64,000 nucleotides of DNA from Chlamydia sp. 17-3921 (GCF_902705545.1 NZ_CACSHH010000015.1:123482-187481); one strand, 5' to 3'; counted from the first letter of the stretch, positions 1 through 12,047 are shown. Notes: generated by a model from the letters alone, not told the origin. A program made the numbers and translations.

Positions 1-1724
1 CTTTTAACTTCTTCATAATGCTCTCCCAACCTCTGATACACAAGAGCTTTTCCTAGATATTCTAAAGGGGCTGCGACACTTTGATGCAAATGGGCGAACT
101 CTTCAAGAGCTTTAGAAAAGCCTTGTTCGTCTTTTTCTTCAGAAGCTTTTTCTAATAAAGAAATTCCTGCACGAAATAGTGCTTCACAACCTTCTTTACG
201 TCCAGGGAAAGACTCTGCTATTCTTTTATAAAAAATTAAAGCTCGATCATACAATTTCTCTGCAAGAAAAGCATCAGGGACAGCCAAGCAACTTACATGT
301 AAAGATCCACTACTTTCAAAAATGCCAATATCACCACAGACGTTTTCCATATTTTGAACTATTAGACCAATATGTCCCCCACAACCTGGCAAATAATCCA
401 TATGTACAAGCCAAAGGACATTTTCTATATATAAAGACAAGCTGTGGTTATGTTTTTCTAAAGTTATTGAAAAGACATGTTTATCTAAGTCTATCTTTTG
501 AGAAACTTTCTGTATTTCCAAACCATTTTTTACTAATGATACAGAAAAAATATTTTCTTTAATGTGTAGCCAAAAACCATAGCCATGATAAAAGTTTCCT
601 TCTGAAGATTTTCCTGATGGAGGAAGAAGAATACCAAAACCTTCAACTAATCCAATTCGTAATAAAGAATATTCTAAACGTGTTTGAGAGAAGCTTTCTA
701 TATTTGAAATTGCCAAGCTATACCAGGAAGCTGGCGATACTTCTAACATTGGAAAATATTTAGACAAGAGAATGGGTTCACACCATTTCCAACTTTGAGG
801 ATTTTTAGGATCAAGATTTTTCTTTAGTATCCATTTTGGATTTCCCTGTAAATGCCGTTCGACATCTATTTTCAATTCAGAAACAGACTGATAACGCTGT
901 TTAGGATCTACAGCGAGAGCTTTCATTACAATAAAAGAAAGGAAAGGAGGAATCTCTCGATAAGGAGCTATCTCTTCAGGAGAAAGGATTGCCTGGTTAT
1001 CTACCATGATCTTTTTACCTCGTTTTCTTCGATAAGGAAACGATAGAGTTAGCATCTGATAAAGAATTACTCCTAAAGCATAAATATCTGTACTTTCTGA
1101 AGCAGGAAGCCCTAAAAGCCGCTCTGGAGCCATATAATCTGGAGTTCCAACAATTTTTCCATGAATTGTCATTTGGGAAGAAGTTGTTGTTATTGTTTCC
1201 TCATGCAAATCTACGAAAGGATGATTATCACAAGAGAAAGAAACTGCTGCTCCCCAATCTAAAATAACAACTTCACTAAAGAGGCCTAAAAGAATATTAT
1301 CTGGCTTTAGATCACGATGTAGAATACCTCGTGCGTGAACATATTCTATCGTTGAGCAAATCTTATAAAAAATAGAAAGAAAAGCTCCAACAGAAGTTCG
1401 CTCAGCAAGCTCTTTAGAAAGGGACTCTTTTTTCCAAACACTTTTCAATAAGCTTTTTAATGTATACCCTTCGATATAAGGCATTGTGTAATATACAGGA
1501 TCTTGATCGCTGCAAATTGTGTACACAGAGACTACTCCAGGATGTACAAGATCTGCAGCAATCTTAGCCTCTCGAAGAAAACGACGCTTTAATAGAGCAT
1601 TATCAGAAAGATCTTCACGAATCTTCTTTAAAGCAACTCTTCGTGAACACACAGGATCGTAGGCAAGATATACCTCACCCATTCCTCCTTTACCAATCAG
1701 CCTAATAATGTCATAACGTTGCAA
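1..1724 (-). CDS. pknD: Serine/threonine protein kinase PknD, 3' end cut off by the window edge
   Basis: Hanks-type Ser/Thr kinase that phosphorylates proteins on Ser/Thr. About 574 residues are visible and the rest lies beyond position 1. The start is TTG at 1724: the only in-frame codons upstream run into TGA at 1733-1731, and an AGAGG Shine-Dalgarno lies about 12 bases before it. Seen motifs: glycine loop GKGGMGEVY (residues 11-19), the ATP lysine in VALKK (K33), HRDLKPDN near residue 137, LDWG in place of the usual DFG near 155, and an APE motif. After the kinase domain (about 290 residues) comes a long region I do not recognise. The gene begins 21 bases after valS, so co-transcription is likely. 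From memory, chlamydial PknD is about 930 residues and also has DWG. Confidence 0.93.
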   Translation of the reverse strand, partial: MQRYDIIRLIGKGGMGEVYLAYDPVCSRRVALKKIREDLSDNALLKRRFLREAKIAADLVHPGVVSVYTICSDQDPVYYTMPYIEGYTLKSLLKSVWKKESLSKELAERTSVGAFLSIFYKICSTIEYVHARGILHRDLKPDNILLGLFSEVVILDWGAAVSFSCDNHPFVDLHEETITTTSSQMTIHGKIVGTPDYMAPERLLGLPASESTDIYALGVILYQMLTLSFPYRRKRGKKIMVDNQAILSPEEIAPYREIPPFLSFIVMKALAVDPKQRYQSVSELKIDVERHLQGNPKWILKKNLDPKNPQSWKWCEPILLSKYFPMLEVSPASWYSLAISNIESFSQTRLEYSLLRIGLVEGFGILLPPSGKSSEGNFYHGYGFWLHIKENIFSVSLVKNGLEIQKVSQKIDLDKHVFSITLEKHNHSLSLYIENVLWLVHMDYLPGCGGHIGLIVQNMENVCGDIGIFESSGSLHVSCLAVPDAFLAEKLYDRALIFYKRIAESFPGRKEGCEALFRAGISLLEKASEEKDEQGFSKALEEFAHLHQSVAAPLEYLGKALVYQRLGEHYEEVK

Positions 1725-1745
1725 AAACGCTCAAGCCTCTGAGAT

Positions 1746-4568
1746 TTACGATAACGATGCTAGTTTAGCAAGAATATTTTGTAATTCTATATGATTATAT
1801 TTCAATGCTTCTTCCTTATCTCGAACAAGCTGAGGATTTGCTTTTTTACGAAAATTCTCACTACTTAACAAGCGTACAATACTATCAATAGCATTTTGTA
1901 ATCTTTGTTGCTCTTTTTTTAAACGAACTTTTTCTTTAGAAAGATGCTCTTTGGGAATAAAAATCCCAATACGAATGCTATCCACAACACCAAGACTATA
2001 AACTTGATCAGAAGGTTCTTCCATCAATATACGAATTGAGAATAAACCCCCTAGAGCTTGCACAATAAGAATATAACGATCTATGTCTATATGTTCAGAG
2101 CAAATGACGAATGCTTCCAAAGCCATTTTAGGATCCAACTGCATCTCACCACGAATATTCCGAACAGTATAAACTAGACGTTGAGCTAAAGAGAATGATT
2201 CATGGAGATCTTTTGGCATTTCCACGCTAAACTTTTGAGGATAGGGAGCTTCAATACAAGCTCGAGAACGTAACATTAAGATAGCATGGCTAGTTATAGC
2301 ATCCCCTCCACTCTCGGGTATAGCTCCTAACATTCCCTTAATTTTAAGAAAAAGACTTTCTGTGATAAAAGGTACTATAGGATGAAGCACTCCAAGAGCA
2401 CTTACTAATAAAACAACAAGCAACTTGCGCTTTGTTTGCCTGTCCTTCTCATTTCCCTGCTTCCCCGAAAGCGTTGGTTTTATGATTTCTATATATGTAG
2501 AGCATAAATCATTGCGAAAATATTCATAAGCTAAAGTAGCTATTTTATCAAAAGCGTAGACTTCGTATGCCTCCTGAAGACGCTCAACTAACTGATTGAA
2601 ACCATCGAGAATATAGTAGTCTTCTAAACCTAAAGAATCTTGATCTATTCCATCGAGTAGATCTTGACTTTGCAAATCGGTGATATGACCAAAAATGAAC
2701 CTCGCCCCATTCCATAGTTTATTTACAAAGTTTTTAGATTCTTCAAATAGGCGGAAATCAAGGTCTATTTGCTCTCCACGATTAGCGCAAGAACATAAAG
2801 CTAAACGAACAGCATCGGCTCCATAAATCTCTATCATTTCTAAAGGGTCTATAACATTTCCCTTCGACTTTGACAATTTTTCCCACTTAGCAACAACACC
2901 TTTAGGTAATTCTTTTCCTAAATCATAAGCTTTTTTCTCTTCTCCAGAGATATAACTCCAATCTCCTATCTCATTATAATACTTATAAGACTTTCCAAAA
3001 ATTAAGCCATGAAGGAAAACCTCTGTAAAAGGTTTTTTTTCAGACATTACCGAACATAAAAGGACCATTCTCGTTACCCAAAAGAAGAGAATATCATGTC
3101 CGGTTACTAAAACAGATGTTGGATAGAATTTCTTTAGATCTTCAGAGCTTGCATCAGGCCATCCTAAACACGTTAAAGGCCAAAGTCCCGATGAAAACCA
3201 CGTATCTAAAACATCTGGATCTTGGTACCACAACTCAGGTTCTGAAGCAACCTCTTCCGGTATAGTATCACCATCATAGCAAATAATTTTTTCATGATCG
3301 TCTTTATGATACCATACAGGGATACGATGCCCCCACCAGAGCTGACGACTAATACACCAATCACGAAGATTGTTCACCCATATTAAATAATTTTTCTTAA
3401 ATTCTTTAGGGAAAATGCGAATTTGTTCGCTATTAACAAAATCACATATAGGCTTACGAAAGCTCTCTACGGAAATAAACCATTGTTTTGATAAGTAAGG
3501 CTCTATTATAGCTCCTGACCTATAAGAAATTCCTACGCGCAATCTGTAAGGTTCTTTTTTAACAAATAGTCCCTTATTTTCTAATGCAATGAGTATTTCC
3601 TCTCTAGCTTGCTCTTTACATAATCCAAAAAAAGATCCTCCATTTTCATTAATCTTTCCTGAAGGAGTAAGAATATTTATCTTTGGTAAACCATGGCGCT
3701 CGGCCATTTGATAGTCATCCTTATCGTGAGCAGGAGTAATCTTTACAGCACCGGTTCCAAAAGAAGGATCTACAAAAAAATCTCCCAATATAGGAATTTC
3801 TCGATCAACGAAAGGAAGTTCTACTTTATCTCCTAAAAATGCTTTATAGCGATCGTCTTCAGGATGAATTGCTAGAGCAGTATCTCCTAACAAAGTTTCT
3901 GGACGCGTAGTTGCGACAACAATAAAATCGTTCGAATTGACAAGACGATAACGAATATAATAAAGCCATCCTTCCTTTTCTTCATATTCTACTTCATCAT
4001 CAGCTAGGGCGGTTTGTAATACAGGGTCCCAGTTAACCAAATAATATCCACGATAAATATGTCCTTGGTCGAAAAGTCTTTTAAAAGCCTTTTTCACAGC
4101 TTGATTTGCGGCAGGATCCAAGGTAAAGCGCTTACGATCCCAATCACAAGAACATCCAAGTTGTTTCAATTGCGAAAGAATGATCGTCTCACTTTTTTCT
4201 TTCCAATCCCAAACGTATTTTAAAAATTCTTTTCTAGAAAAATCATTACGACGCTTTCCCAAAGTTTCTTGAAGACGTTTTTCAACAACGGTTTGCGTTG
4301 CAATTCCAGCATGATCTGTTCCAGGAATCCAACATGTTTCAAAACCCTGCATACGCTTACAACGGACTAAAACATCTTGCAACGTGTTTACTAAAGCATG
4401 CCCCATATGTAAGATACCTGTAACATTGGGAGGGGGCATCACTACAGAATAGGAAGGCTTATCACTTGAAGCATCGGCTTTAAACATCCCATTTTCTTCC
4501 CAAAAAGTATATAGTTTCTCTTCTACACTCTTGGGATCATAAGTTTTTGGGAATTCTTTCTCTTCCAT
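1746..4568 (-). CDS. valS: Valyl-tRNA synthetase
   Basis: Class I aminoacyl-tRNA synthetase that charges tRNA-Val in the cytoplasm; 940 residues, normal for the family. Visible signatures are [15 protein letters not shown] (HIGH-type ATP motif, about residues 45-60), the KLSKSKGNV loop (KMSKS-type, about residues 564-572), the WGHRIP tract of the catalytic fold, a connective (editing) domain with [12 protein letters not shown], and a C-terminal coiled-coil arm rich in Lys/Glu (last 70 residues). The ATG at 4568 fits the conserved N-terminus. It lies 51 bases after the preceding small gene and 21 bases before pknD. Nothing is missing. Confidence 0.98.
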   Translation of the reverse strand: MEEKEFPKTYDPKSVEEKLYTFWEENGMFKADASSDKPSYSVVMPPPNVTGILHMGHALVNTLQDVLVRCKRMQGFETCWIPGTDHAGIATQTVVEKRLQETLGKRRNDFSRKEFLKYVWDWKEKSETIILSQLKQLGCSCDWDRKRFTLDPAANQAVKKAFKRLFDQGHIYRGYYLVNWDPVLQTALADDEVEYEEKEGWLYYIRYRLVNSNDFIVVATTRPETLLGDTALAIHPEDDRYKAFLGDKVELPFVDREIPILGDFFVDPSFGTGAVKITPAHDKDDYQMAERHGLPKINILTPSGKINENGGSFFGLCKEQAREEILIALENKGLFVKKEPYRLRVGISYRSGAIIEPYLSKQWFISVESFRKPICDFVNSEQIRIFPKEFKKNYLIWVNNLRDWCISRQLWWGHRIPVWYHKDDHEKIICYDGDTIPEEVASEPELWYQDPDVLDTWFSSGLWPLTCLGWPDASSEDLKKFYPTSVLVTGHDILFFWVTRMVLLCSVMSEKKPFTEVFLHGLIFGKSYKYYNEIGDWSYISGEEKKAYDLGKELPKGVVAKWEKLSKSKGNVIDPLEMIEIYGADAVRLALCSCANRGEQIDLDFRLFEESKNFVNKLWNGARFIFGHITDLQSQDLLDGIDQDSLGLEDYYILDGFNQLVERLQEAYEVYAFDKIATLAYEYFRNDLCSTYIEIIKPTLSGKQGNEKDRQTKRKLLVVLLVSALGVLHPIVPFITESLFLKIKGMLGAIPESGGDAITSHAILMLRSRACIEAPYPQKFSVEMPKDLHESFSLAQRLVYTVRNIRGEMQLDPKMALEAFVICSEHIDIDRYILIVQALGGLFSIRILMEEPSDQVYSLGVVDSIRIGIFIPKEHLSKEKVRLKKEQQRLQNAIDSIVRLLSSENFRKKANPQLVRDKEEALKYNHIELQNILAKLASLS

Positions 4569-4619
4569 ACTTTATAATCCAAAAAATTCTTTCTAAAATA
4601 ATCGAAAACAGCAAATACG

Positions 4620-5147
4620 TTACATTTCTGAGAATTCATTCGTAGAAATAACTTCCATCCAAAGATGATGACGTCGACTAATAATTTCTTTTCCTTGGTT
4701 TAATAAAGCTACACGATAAGAAACTATACTTTGACGAACCTCATAATCTTTACCCTTAAGACAATAAATTCGATATCCAGACAGCTTAGGTACTTCGTAA
4801 GTCAATCTTTCTACTTCTCCAGAACCATAATATACCCAAAGATGTAGAGTTAGGGGCAAGCTCTTATACATACGATAAGGCAAACTCCATGTCACAATAA
4901 CTTGCTGTCCAAAAATTTCGTGAATACCAACAGGCTCTATATTTAACTGAGCAGCTGCAGAGTATTCATTATCTATGAACTCTGTAAAAGAAGACAAGAC
5001 AGGCTCAGAGCAGCTTGATAAGCATAAAAACCCTGCGACTGGCCATAATGCCAAAAAAAGAATTACTCTAAAGTAGTAGTAACGTAAAAACAACAGCAAA
5101 GAGTGCAAACGACTCGACAATCCCGATTGAGGCATAACATTTACCAT
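4620..5147 (-). CDS. Hypothetical lipoprotein-like protein overlapping atpK (CT303-type)
   Basis: Small chlamydial protein of unknown function. A hydrophobic stretch at about residues 27-45 (VILFLALWPVAGFLCL) is followed by SSC, resembling a lipobox cleaved before Cys, so a lipoprotein is plausible; the rest is a soluble beta-rich domain. The start is uncertain: the long form from 5147 encodes its first 16 residues inside atpK in another frame, without a good Shine-Dalgarno, while TTG at 5099 or 5093 would put the signal peptide near the N-terminus and still overlap the atpK stop (5068) by about 30 bases. Either way translation is probably coupled to atpK. The position matches CT303 between atpK and valS, from memory. 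Confidence 0.7.
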   Translation of the reverse strand: MVNVMPQSGLSSRLHSLLLFLRYYYFRVILFLALWPVAGFLCLSSCSEPVLSSFTEFIDNEYSAAAQLNIEPVGIHEIFGQQVIVTWSLPYRMYKSLPLTLHLWVYYGSGEVERLTYEVPKLSGYRIYCLKGKDYEVRQSIVSYRVALLNQGKEIISRRHHLWMEVISTNEFSEM

Positions 5148-5490
5148 AGATCAATGAGGATCGTGCATAAGCTTGAATCCCACTAACGCAACATTTACCT
5201 TGCATAACTGCAGAAATTAATAAAGCAGCCCCTACAGATAGGCCTATAGCAATTCCTTCCATAGCAGATACTACTCCATTTTTGATTGCTGTTCGCATTA
5301 ACAGCATCAAAATGAATCCATATATCGACTGAGATGAAGGCATAGCAGACATACCTATGAGCTTTCCATGTCCTTCATCTATTCTAGACATTACAGCATG
5401 CGAAGCTACGCCCGCCATACCACAGCCTATAGCGCTTCCGACCATTGCTAATCCTAGAACTATAACTGGTCCAATAGAAGATATATCCAT
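5068..5490 (-). CDS. atpK: V-type ATP synthase subunit K (proteolipid)
   Basis: Membrane rotor proteolipid of the V/A-type ATPase; translocates the coupling cation in the inner membrane. The 140 residues form four hydrophobic helices, a fused pair of the ancestral two-helix hairpin. The second hairpin carries the expected carboxylate in GIVESFALFAVVF near the C-terminus; the equivalent place in the first hairpin (MPSSQSIYGFILM) has no Glu, so there is one binding carboxylate per polypeptide, as in V-type duplicated proteolipids. Last gene of the ATPase cluster, 115 bases after atpI; its 3' end overlaps the lipoprotein-like gene. Confidence 0.93.
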   Translation of the reverse strand: MDISSIGPVIVLGLAMVGSAIGCGMAGVASHAVMSRIDEGHGKLIGMSAMPSSQSIYGFILMLLMRTAIKNGVVSAMEGIAIGLSVGAALLISAVMQGKCCVSGIQAYARSSLIYGKCYASIGIVESFALFAVVFTLLLL

Positions 5491-5605
5491 ACGTGTACCT
5501 CATTGTGATCTCTTGTGAAAAAGTTCTTCTTAAACAAATTAAGAAGTCCTATACAGTGGAATCATGAGTTTATCAAACCCTAGAATTATTATCTAAATGA
5601 AACCC

Positions 5606-7555
5606 TTAAGTATCTGATTCCTCGTAACAAATGATTTTCTTTAAGGGACGCAAAGATCGACCTCCCCCATCAAAACTATAGTGATACCACTCTATAAAAT
5701 TTAATCTTAATCCATGAATAACACCGCCCATGACAGATAAAATAATATTCACAGAATGCCCAAGAATAATAACTAAGGATCCAAAAAGCATTGGGAAACG
5801 CGCTCCCATTTGATTAAATGTTACACTCATCATAGCTCCTGCCAGCCCTAAAGCGTAAATACGCAAGTAAGAAAGAACATCTGAGAAAACCTGTATGACA
5901 GCAACAACTTCATCAATACCTCTCCAACTTCTTTGTATCATAGCAAGAAATACTGCTAAACCGATCCCTCCAAACATGCCGTAATAACCAAGAGAGGCTC
6001 CAAACTCATAGGGCACTTGAAATAGGTAATGAATTAAAGATACGGTTTTTAAATACGTAGGGATATAAAGGTAGGCACTAACTATGAATATAACCCATCC
6101 CAAGCCAGAATAACGAAATCTAGAGTAGCGTAACATGCCTAAAGAAAGGTGTATAGCACCAATAATCAAAGCAAATTCCATCAAGATACTGTCTACAAAT
6201 TTATTGTAAACAATTGCTTTAGACTCGCTACCCCCACTAATAGATTCTTTTGTGAACAAAAATGCTTCAGGATTTTGAACAGACTTTAAAACAGGAAACT
6301 CATTTACCAATTCCTTATAAGCCTGAGGATGTTCCTTTACGTAGTATGCAGATTTTTTCAATGCTAAAGCATGAGTTAAGGAATATTGACGTAAAGGACT
6401 CTGAATATCAAATGACATTCCAAAAAAAGATGTTGTTGCAACTCCCCAACAAAAACAAGTAATACCCAAGATAGTAAACATTTTAAGAAAGCGTGATAAA
6501 ACTGCTGAAGTTCGCAGTTTTTTACGATTTTTATAAGCAAGAAATAGAGAGGCTGCAAGAAAGACTAGTCCATATCCAGCGTCGTTAACAATCATGGAGA
6601 AAAAGACTACGAAAGAAAGAAATACCCAAGAAGAAGGATCTTTATCTGAAGAGGCAGGAGTATCATAGATATTTACAAGATCCTCTCCCATCTTTCCAAT
6701 GCCCTGGTTCTCAAGATGTGTAGGAACCACATCATTATCATCAATGGCAACTTTCTCCATGTATACATGAAGCTCTTTACACAATTGTTCGAGTTCTTGA
6801 ATTCTATCAGCAATAACCCACCCGACAACTGCAAACACTTTTCCATCAAAAAGCTTCTCACAACATTCTTCTGCTTGATGCAAGTTTTGCTCATTACTAT
6901 AAGCACATAATCCAAGAACGATATCTTTACGATAAGCATAAAGTTTGCAAAGTCTTTCTGACTTTTCACGAATTTCCCTTTGAAGATTTGCGACTTCTGC
7001 ATGGAATTCATTTACCGATTTAGACGCATCTATTTCCGTATAAACATCACTAGGCAACTCTACGATTCCAACGACCACATAATAATCAAAATTATATGCT
7101 GTAGACAGATAGAAAACATTGGGAATGGCAACCTCTAAATTCTCACCTTCTATATGTTTTCTATAGAAAAATCGCAGAGTAAGACCAGAACGTTGAGAAA
7201 ATTCTGATATCTCACTCGAAGAAAATGCCCCTAAAGGCTTAACTCTGAAGATTTCCTTATTTAGAGTTTTAACCTTTTCTGAAAGCTCTTGAATTTCTCG
7301 ATTCAAGATTAAAACTTCGTCTAAAATCTCTTCTGTAGAAAGTTCTTCAATTTTTGGAAACAGCAAAGATTCTAAAGGATATTTTTTTTCAAGCTGTTTA
7401 AAAATTTTCAAACATTCGATGAAACGATAAGTATTTTCAGTTGTAATAAACTGTTTTTCCGAAATGAACTCTACAACTCCATATTCACGGCAGGAAATAA
7501 AAAAAGAGGTTTTATCTTTACCAACAAAGAGATATTTATCGACATTTACACGCAC
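5606..7555 (-). CDS. atpI: V-type ATP synthase subunit I (a-subunit homologue)
   Basis: Stator membrane subunit of the V/A-ATPase, 649 residues, normal size. The N-terminal half is soluble with heptad-rich coiled coil (about residues 60-100 and 185-215) that forms the peripheral arm; the C-terminal half has about seven transmembrane segments starting near residue 305. The essential arginine of the ion half-channel is in [15 protein letters not shown] (about residue 558). The start at 7555 overlaps the atpD stop by 10 bases, indicating translational coupling. Part of the atpE-to-atpK operon. Confidence 0.95.
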   Translation of the reverse strand: MRVNVDKYLFVGKDKTSFFISCREYGVVEFISEKQFITTENTYRFIECLKIFKQLEKKYPLESLLFPKIEELSTEEILDEVLILNREIQELSEKVKTLNKEIFRVKPLGAFSSSEISEFSQRSGLTLRFFYRKHIEGENLEVAIPNVFYLSTAYNFDYYVVVGIVELPSDVYTEIDASKSVNEFHAEVANLQREIREKSERLCKLYAYRKDIVLGLCAYSNEQNLHQAEECCEKLFDGKVFAVVGWVIADRIQELEQLCKELHVYMEKVAIDDNDVVPTHLENQGIGKMGEDLVNIYDTPASSDKDPSSWVFLSFVVFFSMIVNDAGYGLVFLAASLFLAYKNRKKLRTSAVLSRFLKMFTILGITCFCWGVATTSFFGMSFDIQSPLRQYSLTHALALKKSAYYVKEHPQAYKELVNEFPVLKSVQNPEAFLFTKESISGGSESKAIVYNKFVDSILMEFALIIGAIHLSLGMLRYSRFRYSGLGWVIFIVSAYLYIPTYLKTVSLIHYLFQVPYEFGASLGYYGMFGGIGLAVFLAMIQRSWRGIDEVVAVIQVFSDVLSYLRIYALGLAGAMMSVTFNQMGARFPMLFGSLVIILGHSVNIILSVMGGVIHGLRLNFIEWYHYSFDGGGRSLRPLKKIICYEESDT

Positions 7556-8172
7556 GATTCGCCTCTTTTATGTTGTTCTATTTTTTTCTTAGCAATTTTC
7601 ACTTGACCAATGTCCGTTATGCTACGATCACTTAAAAAAATTGCTATTTTTTTTATAGCCTGAGTAGTTTCAGGAATAAGCTTCTTTTCAAATAAATTAA
7701 CTCGAATAGAAACTGCTCGCAATTCAGCTTCAAGAATTTTTTGGCGCTGCAAAGCAACCTCTGCTAAGATTTTTCCCGAAACAAATTCTTGAGAAGAAGC
7801 TATTAAAGAATCTATCCATATTGGGGTATCTAAAAGAGAATACTTGGTCTGAGCTAGAGAAATATTTTTTATGACAGGAACTTCTACTCCTGCAATATTC
7901 TCATACTCTTTTTCAACATGAAGAACAACAAAGCTTTCTACAATACAATCAGTATAGAGGGGAACACTAAAAAGCTCTGCGAAAGCATAAATTCTCTCAC
8001 GTGCTTGATTGTAGGCTTTCTGTTTTTCTAAAGAATCTCGAATAGCACCTTGCACTTCAGCTTGAAGTAAAGCTTTTTTTAATTTTAAAGTAGGCAAATA
8101 CATTTGCAAACGAGCAAGCTTTACTTTTTCTAAGCGAAAAGCATTTTTTGTCAGTTTTATCCGTTTAGGCAT
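7546..8172 (-). CDS. atpD: V-type ATP synthase subunit D
   Basis: Central rotor shaft of the V/A-ATPase, linking the catalytic A/B head to the membrane ring. I place the start at ATG 8172 ([16 protein letters not shown], 208 residues), the conserved N-terminus of the family; a TTG at 8184 would add four residues. Long amphipathic helices at both ends predict the antiparallel coiled coil typical of subunit D. It overlaps the 3' end of atpB by 16 bases and atpI by 10 bases. Confidence 0.94.
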   Translation of the reverse strand: MPKRIKLTKNAFRLEKVKLARLQMYLPTLKLKKALLQAEVQGAIRDSLEKQKAYNQARERIYAFAELFSVPLYTDCIVESFVVLHVEKEYENIAGVEVPVIKNISLAQTKYSLLDTPIWIDSLIASSQEFVSGKILAEVALQRQKILEAELRAVSIRVNLFEKKLIPETTQAIKKIAIFLSDRSITDIGQVKIAKKKIEQHKRGESCV

Positions 8173-9473
8173 GTTTGTGGCCAATATTTATTGATAAGTT
8201 GTTGTTTAATTCCAACCTCTTCAGAATGGAAACTTTGAGCTAAAATTTTCCACCCAATATCTAGAGCCTCTTCTAAAGAAATATTCACTTCTAAGCTCAT
8301 AAGTCGACTCTCAAAAAGTTCAGAAAATGCTAAAAGTTTCTTATCCCAATTAGAGAGTCTGAAACCCATCGCCATTCTTTCCGAAGCTTTTCGAGAATCT
8401 GCATACAAGCGGATAAGGGCATTCGCTAAATCCCCATGATCTTCTCGTGTAACTTTACCAATCACAAGTTGCTTTAACCTCGACAGAGAACCGAAAGGAT
8501 CTATACGGTTATTTTTTAAATAAAACTGACCTTCAGTGATAAATCCTGTATTATCAGGTACAGGATGAGTGATATCGTCTCCAGGCATTGTCGTTACTGC
8601 AACTAAAGTAATTGATCCACCATCAACTATATCTACAGCTTTTTCATAACGCAAAGCGAGATCTGAATATAAAGATCCAGGATATCCTCGATTCGCAGGA
8701 ACTTGATCCATAGTAATGGCAATTTCTTTCAAAGCATCTGCAAATGCTGTCATATCCGTTAGCAACACCAAAACATTTTTCTTCTGCTCTACGGCAAACT
8801 TCTCAGCACAAGCCAAGGCTGTGTCGGGAATCAAAACACACTCCACAGGGGCATCTACAGCTTTATGAATAAACATCACACATCTTTCTTCGAAACCCAA
8901 ACGTTTGGCCTCTTCAACAAAAAAACTATAATCAATAAAGGTTAGACCCATACCACCAATAATGACAATATCTGCATCAGTTTGTGCTGCTATTCGCATA
9001 AGTAAAGCGTTATGACTCTCTCCAGAAGAAGAGAAAATTGGAATTTTTTGAGACTTCACCAAACAATTGAAGACATCAATCATGGGAATATTCGTTCTCA
9101 CTAAATCTCGAGGAACAACACGACACACAGGGTTAAAGGTTGGTGTTGAGATTTCTATGGGCTCTCCGAAACACTCTCCTTCATTATCTATAGGCTTTCC
9201 GATTCCATTGAATCGCCTTCCTAAGAGAGATTCACCATAGGTAACTTCGATAACTCTACCTAAAAACACTACGCGATCTCCCGTAGACAATCCAGAAGTT
9301 CCTCCAAATACCTGTAAAGTCACTTTCTTCGCATCAAAACGCAATACAGAAGCATATGAAGAGCGACCATCAGCACGTTCTATTTGTGCTAACTCTCCAA
9401 GACAAGCTGTTCTAGCCTCGACGGTAATTAAATTTCCTTTGATATCGGTAATTCTTGTATATATTGTTCGCAT
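8157..9473 (-). CDS. atpB: V-type ATP synthase subunit B
   Basis: Non-catalytic nucleotide-binding-fold subunit of the V/A-ATPase head, 438 residues, normal length. As expected for subunit B, the P-loop is degenerate ([18 protein letters not shown] instead of GxxxxGKT), while [13 protein letters not shown] and [15 protein letters not shown] are well conserved. Starts four bases after the atpA stop. Acts with atpA as the alternating A3B3 hexamer in the cytoplasm. Confidence 0.97.
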   Translation of the reverse strand: MRTIYTRITDIKGNLITVEARTACLGELAQIERADGRSSYASVLRFDAKKVTLQVFGGTSGLSTGDRVVFLGRVIEVTYGESLLGRRFNGIGKPIDNEGECFGEPIEISTPTFNPVCRVVPRDLVRTNIPMIDVFNCLVKSQKIPIFSSSGESHNALLMRIAAQTDADIVIIGGMGLTFIDYSFFVEEAKRLGFEERCVMFIHKAVDAPVECVLIPDTALACAEKFAVEQKKNVLVLLTDMTAFADALKEIAITMDQVPANRGYPGSLYSDLALRYEKAVDIVDGGSITLVAVTTMPGDDITHPVPDNTGFITEGQFYLKNNRIDPFGSLSRLKQLVIGKVTREDHGDLANALIRLYADSRKASERMAMGFRLSNWDKKLLAFSELFESRLMSLEVNISLEEALDIGWKILAQSFHSEEVGIKQQLINKYWPQTCLNG

Positions 9474-9477
9474 ACTT

Positions 9478-11253
9478 TTACGCTGATTCTATCATCTTTG
9501 CTTGCAGTAATTTAAGAATGATCTCCATTCCTTCTATATACTCTTGGGAACGAAATGTAACACCATTCAAAGATTTAATTTTACTTTGTAATTCAAGAAA
9601 AAAGCTTCTTGCGTTATCCATACTTTCGAAGGAAAACTTCGTATCAAAAATACGACTTATTAATGAAAATAATTCTACTTGTCGCTCAAAAGGGCAATAG
9701 CAATCTACAGAATCAAAAGCATTTTGTTGGAGATAACAAAAATCATAAAGTTCTGCCTTTAAATAGATCTCCATATCTTCCATAGAAACGCCTTCTTCGC
9801 CAATCACTTCCATACGCTTTCCTATTTCAGACCCTTCTCGCAAAAAGGAATCGGCTTTTTTTACAGAAGCTCCCCATCCTTGAATTTTATCTTCTAAAAT
9901 ATGAGCCACTTGATCTAGATACTTAGACCAAGAAATCATCGGGTCTATGGAAGGATATCTTCGAGCATCTGCCCGAGCTTTAGAAAGGCCACAGAAAGCT
10001 CCGACGACAGATAGAGTAGCTTGCGTTACAGGTTCTTCGAAATTTCCTCCTGCAGGAGAAACGGCTCCACATATGGTTAAAGAACCTTCGAGTCCATCTT
10101 GCATACGGAGAACTCCTCCGCGTTCATAAAAAGCAGCAATTCTTGATGCCAAATAAGCAGGGAAAGCCTCTTCACCGGGGATTTCTTCTAAACGACCGGA
10201 GATTTCTCGTAAAGCTTGCGCCCATCGAGATGTTGAATCCGCAAGGAGCAATACATCTAAGCCCATCTGTCGATAATATTCAGCAATTGTAATTCCTAAG
10301 TATACAGAAGACTCTCTAGCAGCGACGGGCATAGAAGAAGTGTTACAAATAATACACGTTCTATTCATTAAAGAGGTACCCGTATGAGGATCCGTTAAAT
10401 GGGGAAATTCTTGCAAGACCTCAACAACTTCTCCAGCACGTTCTCCACAAGCACAAAGAATTACAATATCTACAGCAGCATACTTCGACAAATGGTGCTG
10501 CAAAACAGTTTTTCCTGCACCGAAAGGACCTGGAGTACAAAAAGTTCCTCCTTTCAACACAGGAATCTGTGTGTCTAGAATTCGCAATCCCACGTCCATA
10601 ATTTCATGAGCTGCGATTTTTTCTCCTTCAATAAGAGCCTGTTTTATAGGCCATCTCTGTACCATGGTAAAGGCGTATTCTTTACCTTCAGCATCTCGAG
10701 CTTTAGCAACTACAGTGTTAACATTGTAACTACCTTTAGAAATCACCCAAGTAATAGTAACATCTTTGAAGCAAGAAAAAGGCACCATGATTTTATGATC
10801 AAAACGTCCTTCCTTTACAGAACCTAAGGCCTCGCCACGTCTCAAAACATTTCCGACAACAGCTTTTGGGGTGTACTCCCACAAATTTTGATCTGACAAA
10901 GCATTTACATATTTCCCTCTCTGTAAAAAAGATCCATCCTCAGAAAGTGTTTGCAAACGATTTTGCAATCCATCAAAAATTCCTTGCAACAAGCCTGGCC
11001 CTAGTTCTGCTTCTAATAAATGGCCTGAGAAAGTAACCGTGGCGTCACGACAAACTCCTTGGGTATCCTCAAAAACTTGAATTTTGACCTCTTGACCAAT
11101 AACCTCTATAACTTCAGATTTTAACCAAACATCTCCTACATTGACATAAGCGACTTCTCCCAATCGCACGTGGCCGTCAAAACGTACTCGCAGTAAATTA
11201 CCGTAAGCCTCTATAACATACCCTTGTGTTGTTTGTTCTAAAGCAGTTACCAT
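9478..11253 (-). CDS. atpA: V-type ATP synthase subunit A (catalytic)
   Basis: Catalytic subunit of the V/A-type ATPase; couples ATP turnover to cation movement. 591 residues, typical. Walker A is [10 protein letters not shown] (about residues 233-242), followed by CGERAGEV with the catalytic Glu and [20 protein letters not shown] (Walker B region); the family-specific non-homologous insert lies about residues 110-190. Overlaps the preceding DUF2764-like gene by 7 bases. In chlamydiae this enzyme replaces an F-type ATP synthase, which is known for the genus rather than seen here. Confidence 0.98.
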   Translation of the reverse strand: MVTALEQTTQGYVIEAYGNLLRVRFDGHVRLGEVAYVNVGDVWLKSEVIEVIGQEVKIQVFEDTQGVCRDATVTFSGHLLEAELGPGLLQGIFDGLQNRLQTLSEDGSFLQRGKYVNALSDQNLWEYTPKAVVGNVLRRGEALGSVKEGRFDHKIMVPFSCFKDVTITWVISKGSYNVNTVVAKARDAEGKEYAFTMVQRWPIKQALIEGEKIAAHEIMDVGLRILDTQIPVLKGGTFCTPGPFGAGKTVLQHHLSKYAAVDIVILCACGERAGEVVEVLQEFPHLTDPHTGTSLMNRTCIICNTSSMPVAARESSVYLGITIAEYYRQMGLDVLLLADSTSRWAQALREISGRLEEIPGEEAFPAYLASRIAAFYERGGVLRMQDGLEGSLTICGAVSPAGGNFEEPVTQATLSVVGAFCGLSKARADARRYPSIDPMISWSKYLDQVAHILEDKIQGWGASVKKADSFLREGSEIGKRMEVIGEEGVSMEDMEIYLKAELYDFCYLQQNAFDSVDCYCPFERQVELFSLISRIFDTKFSFESMDNARSFFLELQSKIKSLNGVTFRSQEYIEGMEIILKLLQAKMIESA

Positions 11254-12047
11254 GTGATTGCCTTTTCTATCTGGTTTATTATTTCCCTACCTCTTTCAGA
11301 ATCCACTAAGTGATTACGAATAGCAAACATATAAGAAGCGGCTCTTGCTAATATAAGACTCTCATCAAAATATGCATCACGGTAAAACTCTTCGAGTTTA
11401 TGAAATTCGTATAATAACAAAGTTCGATGTAATGTGTGGGGTAGGCGCCCATAATCTTCTAAAACCCCTTGCAAATCAGAAAATTCTTTAGGCAGTTCAT
11501 AATTTGGAGCATCTTTTTGCATAAGAATGTGCAAAACAACGGGATCAGAGTTATCTTCATTTCTCAATACATAAGAAACATCCAAATGTAAGACTCTAGC
11601 TCTGAATCCCGCCAAAACAACTCTTAATTGCTGTTTAAATGTAAAATAATCTCGTAAGAATTTCGAAGAACTATTCTGATAATACATCAAAAACTCACGC
11701 ATCAAAGAAGAAAAATTTCTTATTCTTTCTTGAGAAGTTTTATACATTATAAGAAAATCTTTTAAGAAATCTTCAAATTCACAATCATCTGCCCATTGTT
11801 GAAGATGTATCATACTAGCGACATTTTCTTGAGTTATTGCCCCGAAGGAAAAAGGAAGAGGCTTTTCCGCCCAAAAAAAGGCTAAGTTATCAAAATCAAA
11901 AAACCGTTTTAGCAGAGTATAGTAGTATTGATCTCGAGTAGACAAATTCAAATCGAATAGATCATTCAAAGCATCTATAGAGAATACTGGCTGTGCTTCC
12001 GGCAGTTGAGGATGCAAGAAGGAAGATAAAAAATAATATTGAGTCAT
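11247..12047 (-). CDS. V-ATPase operon protein, DUF2764-like (possible C-subunit equivalent)
   Basis: 266-residue soluble protein between atpE and atpA, overlapping atpA by 7 bases, so made together with the ATPase. It is helical and acidic, starts MTQYYFLSSFLHPQLPEAQP, and has no signal peptide or membrane segment. From memory this is the CT309-type protein, DUF2764, found in V-ATPase operons of chlamydiae and spirochaetes. No gene for subunit C (the socket between rotor and membrane ring), F or G is recognisable in the cluster, so a role as a divergent C-like or assembly subunit is a reasonable inference but unproven. Confidence 0.8.
   Translation of the reverse strand: MTQYYFLSSFLHPQLPEAQPVFSIDALNDLFDLNLSTRDQYYYTLLKRFFDFDNLAFFWAEKPLPFSFGAITQENVASMIHLQQWADDCEFEDFLKDFLIMYKTSQERIRNFSSLMREFLMYYQNSSSKFLRDYFTFKQQLRVVLAGFRARVLHLDVSYVLRNEDNSDPVVLHILMQKDAPNYELPKEFSDLQGVLEDYGRLPHTLHRTLLLYEFHKLEEFYRDAYFDESLILARAASYMFAIRNHLVDSERGREIINQIEKAITW

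Noticed and set aside
179..562. 127-codon plus-strand open frame at the left edge
   Set aside because: Antisense to pknD, whose minus-strand frame is continuous and kinase-like through this region.
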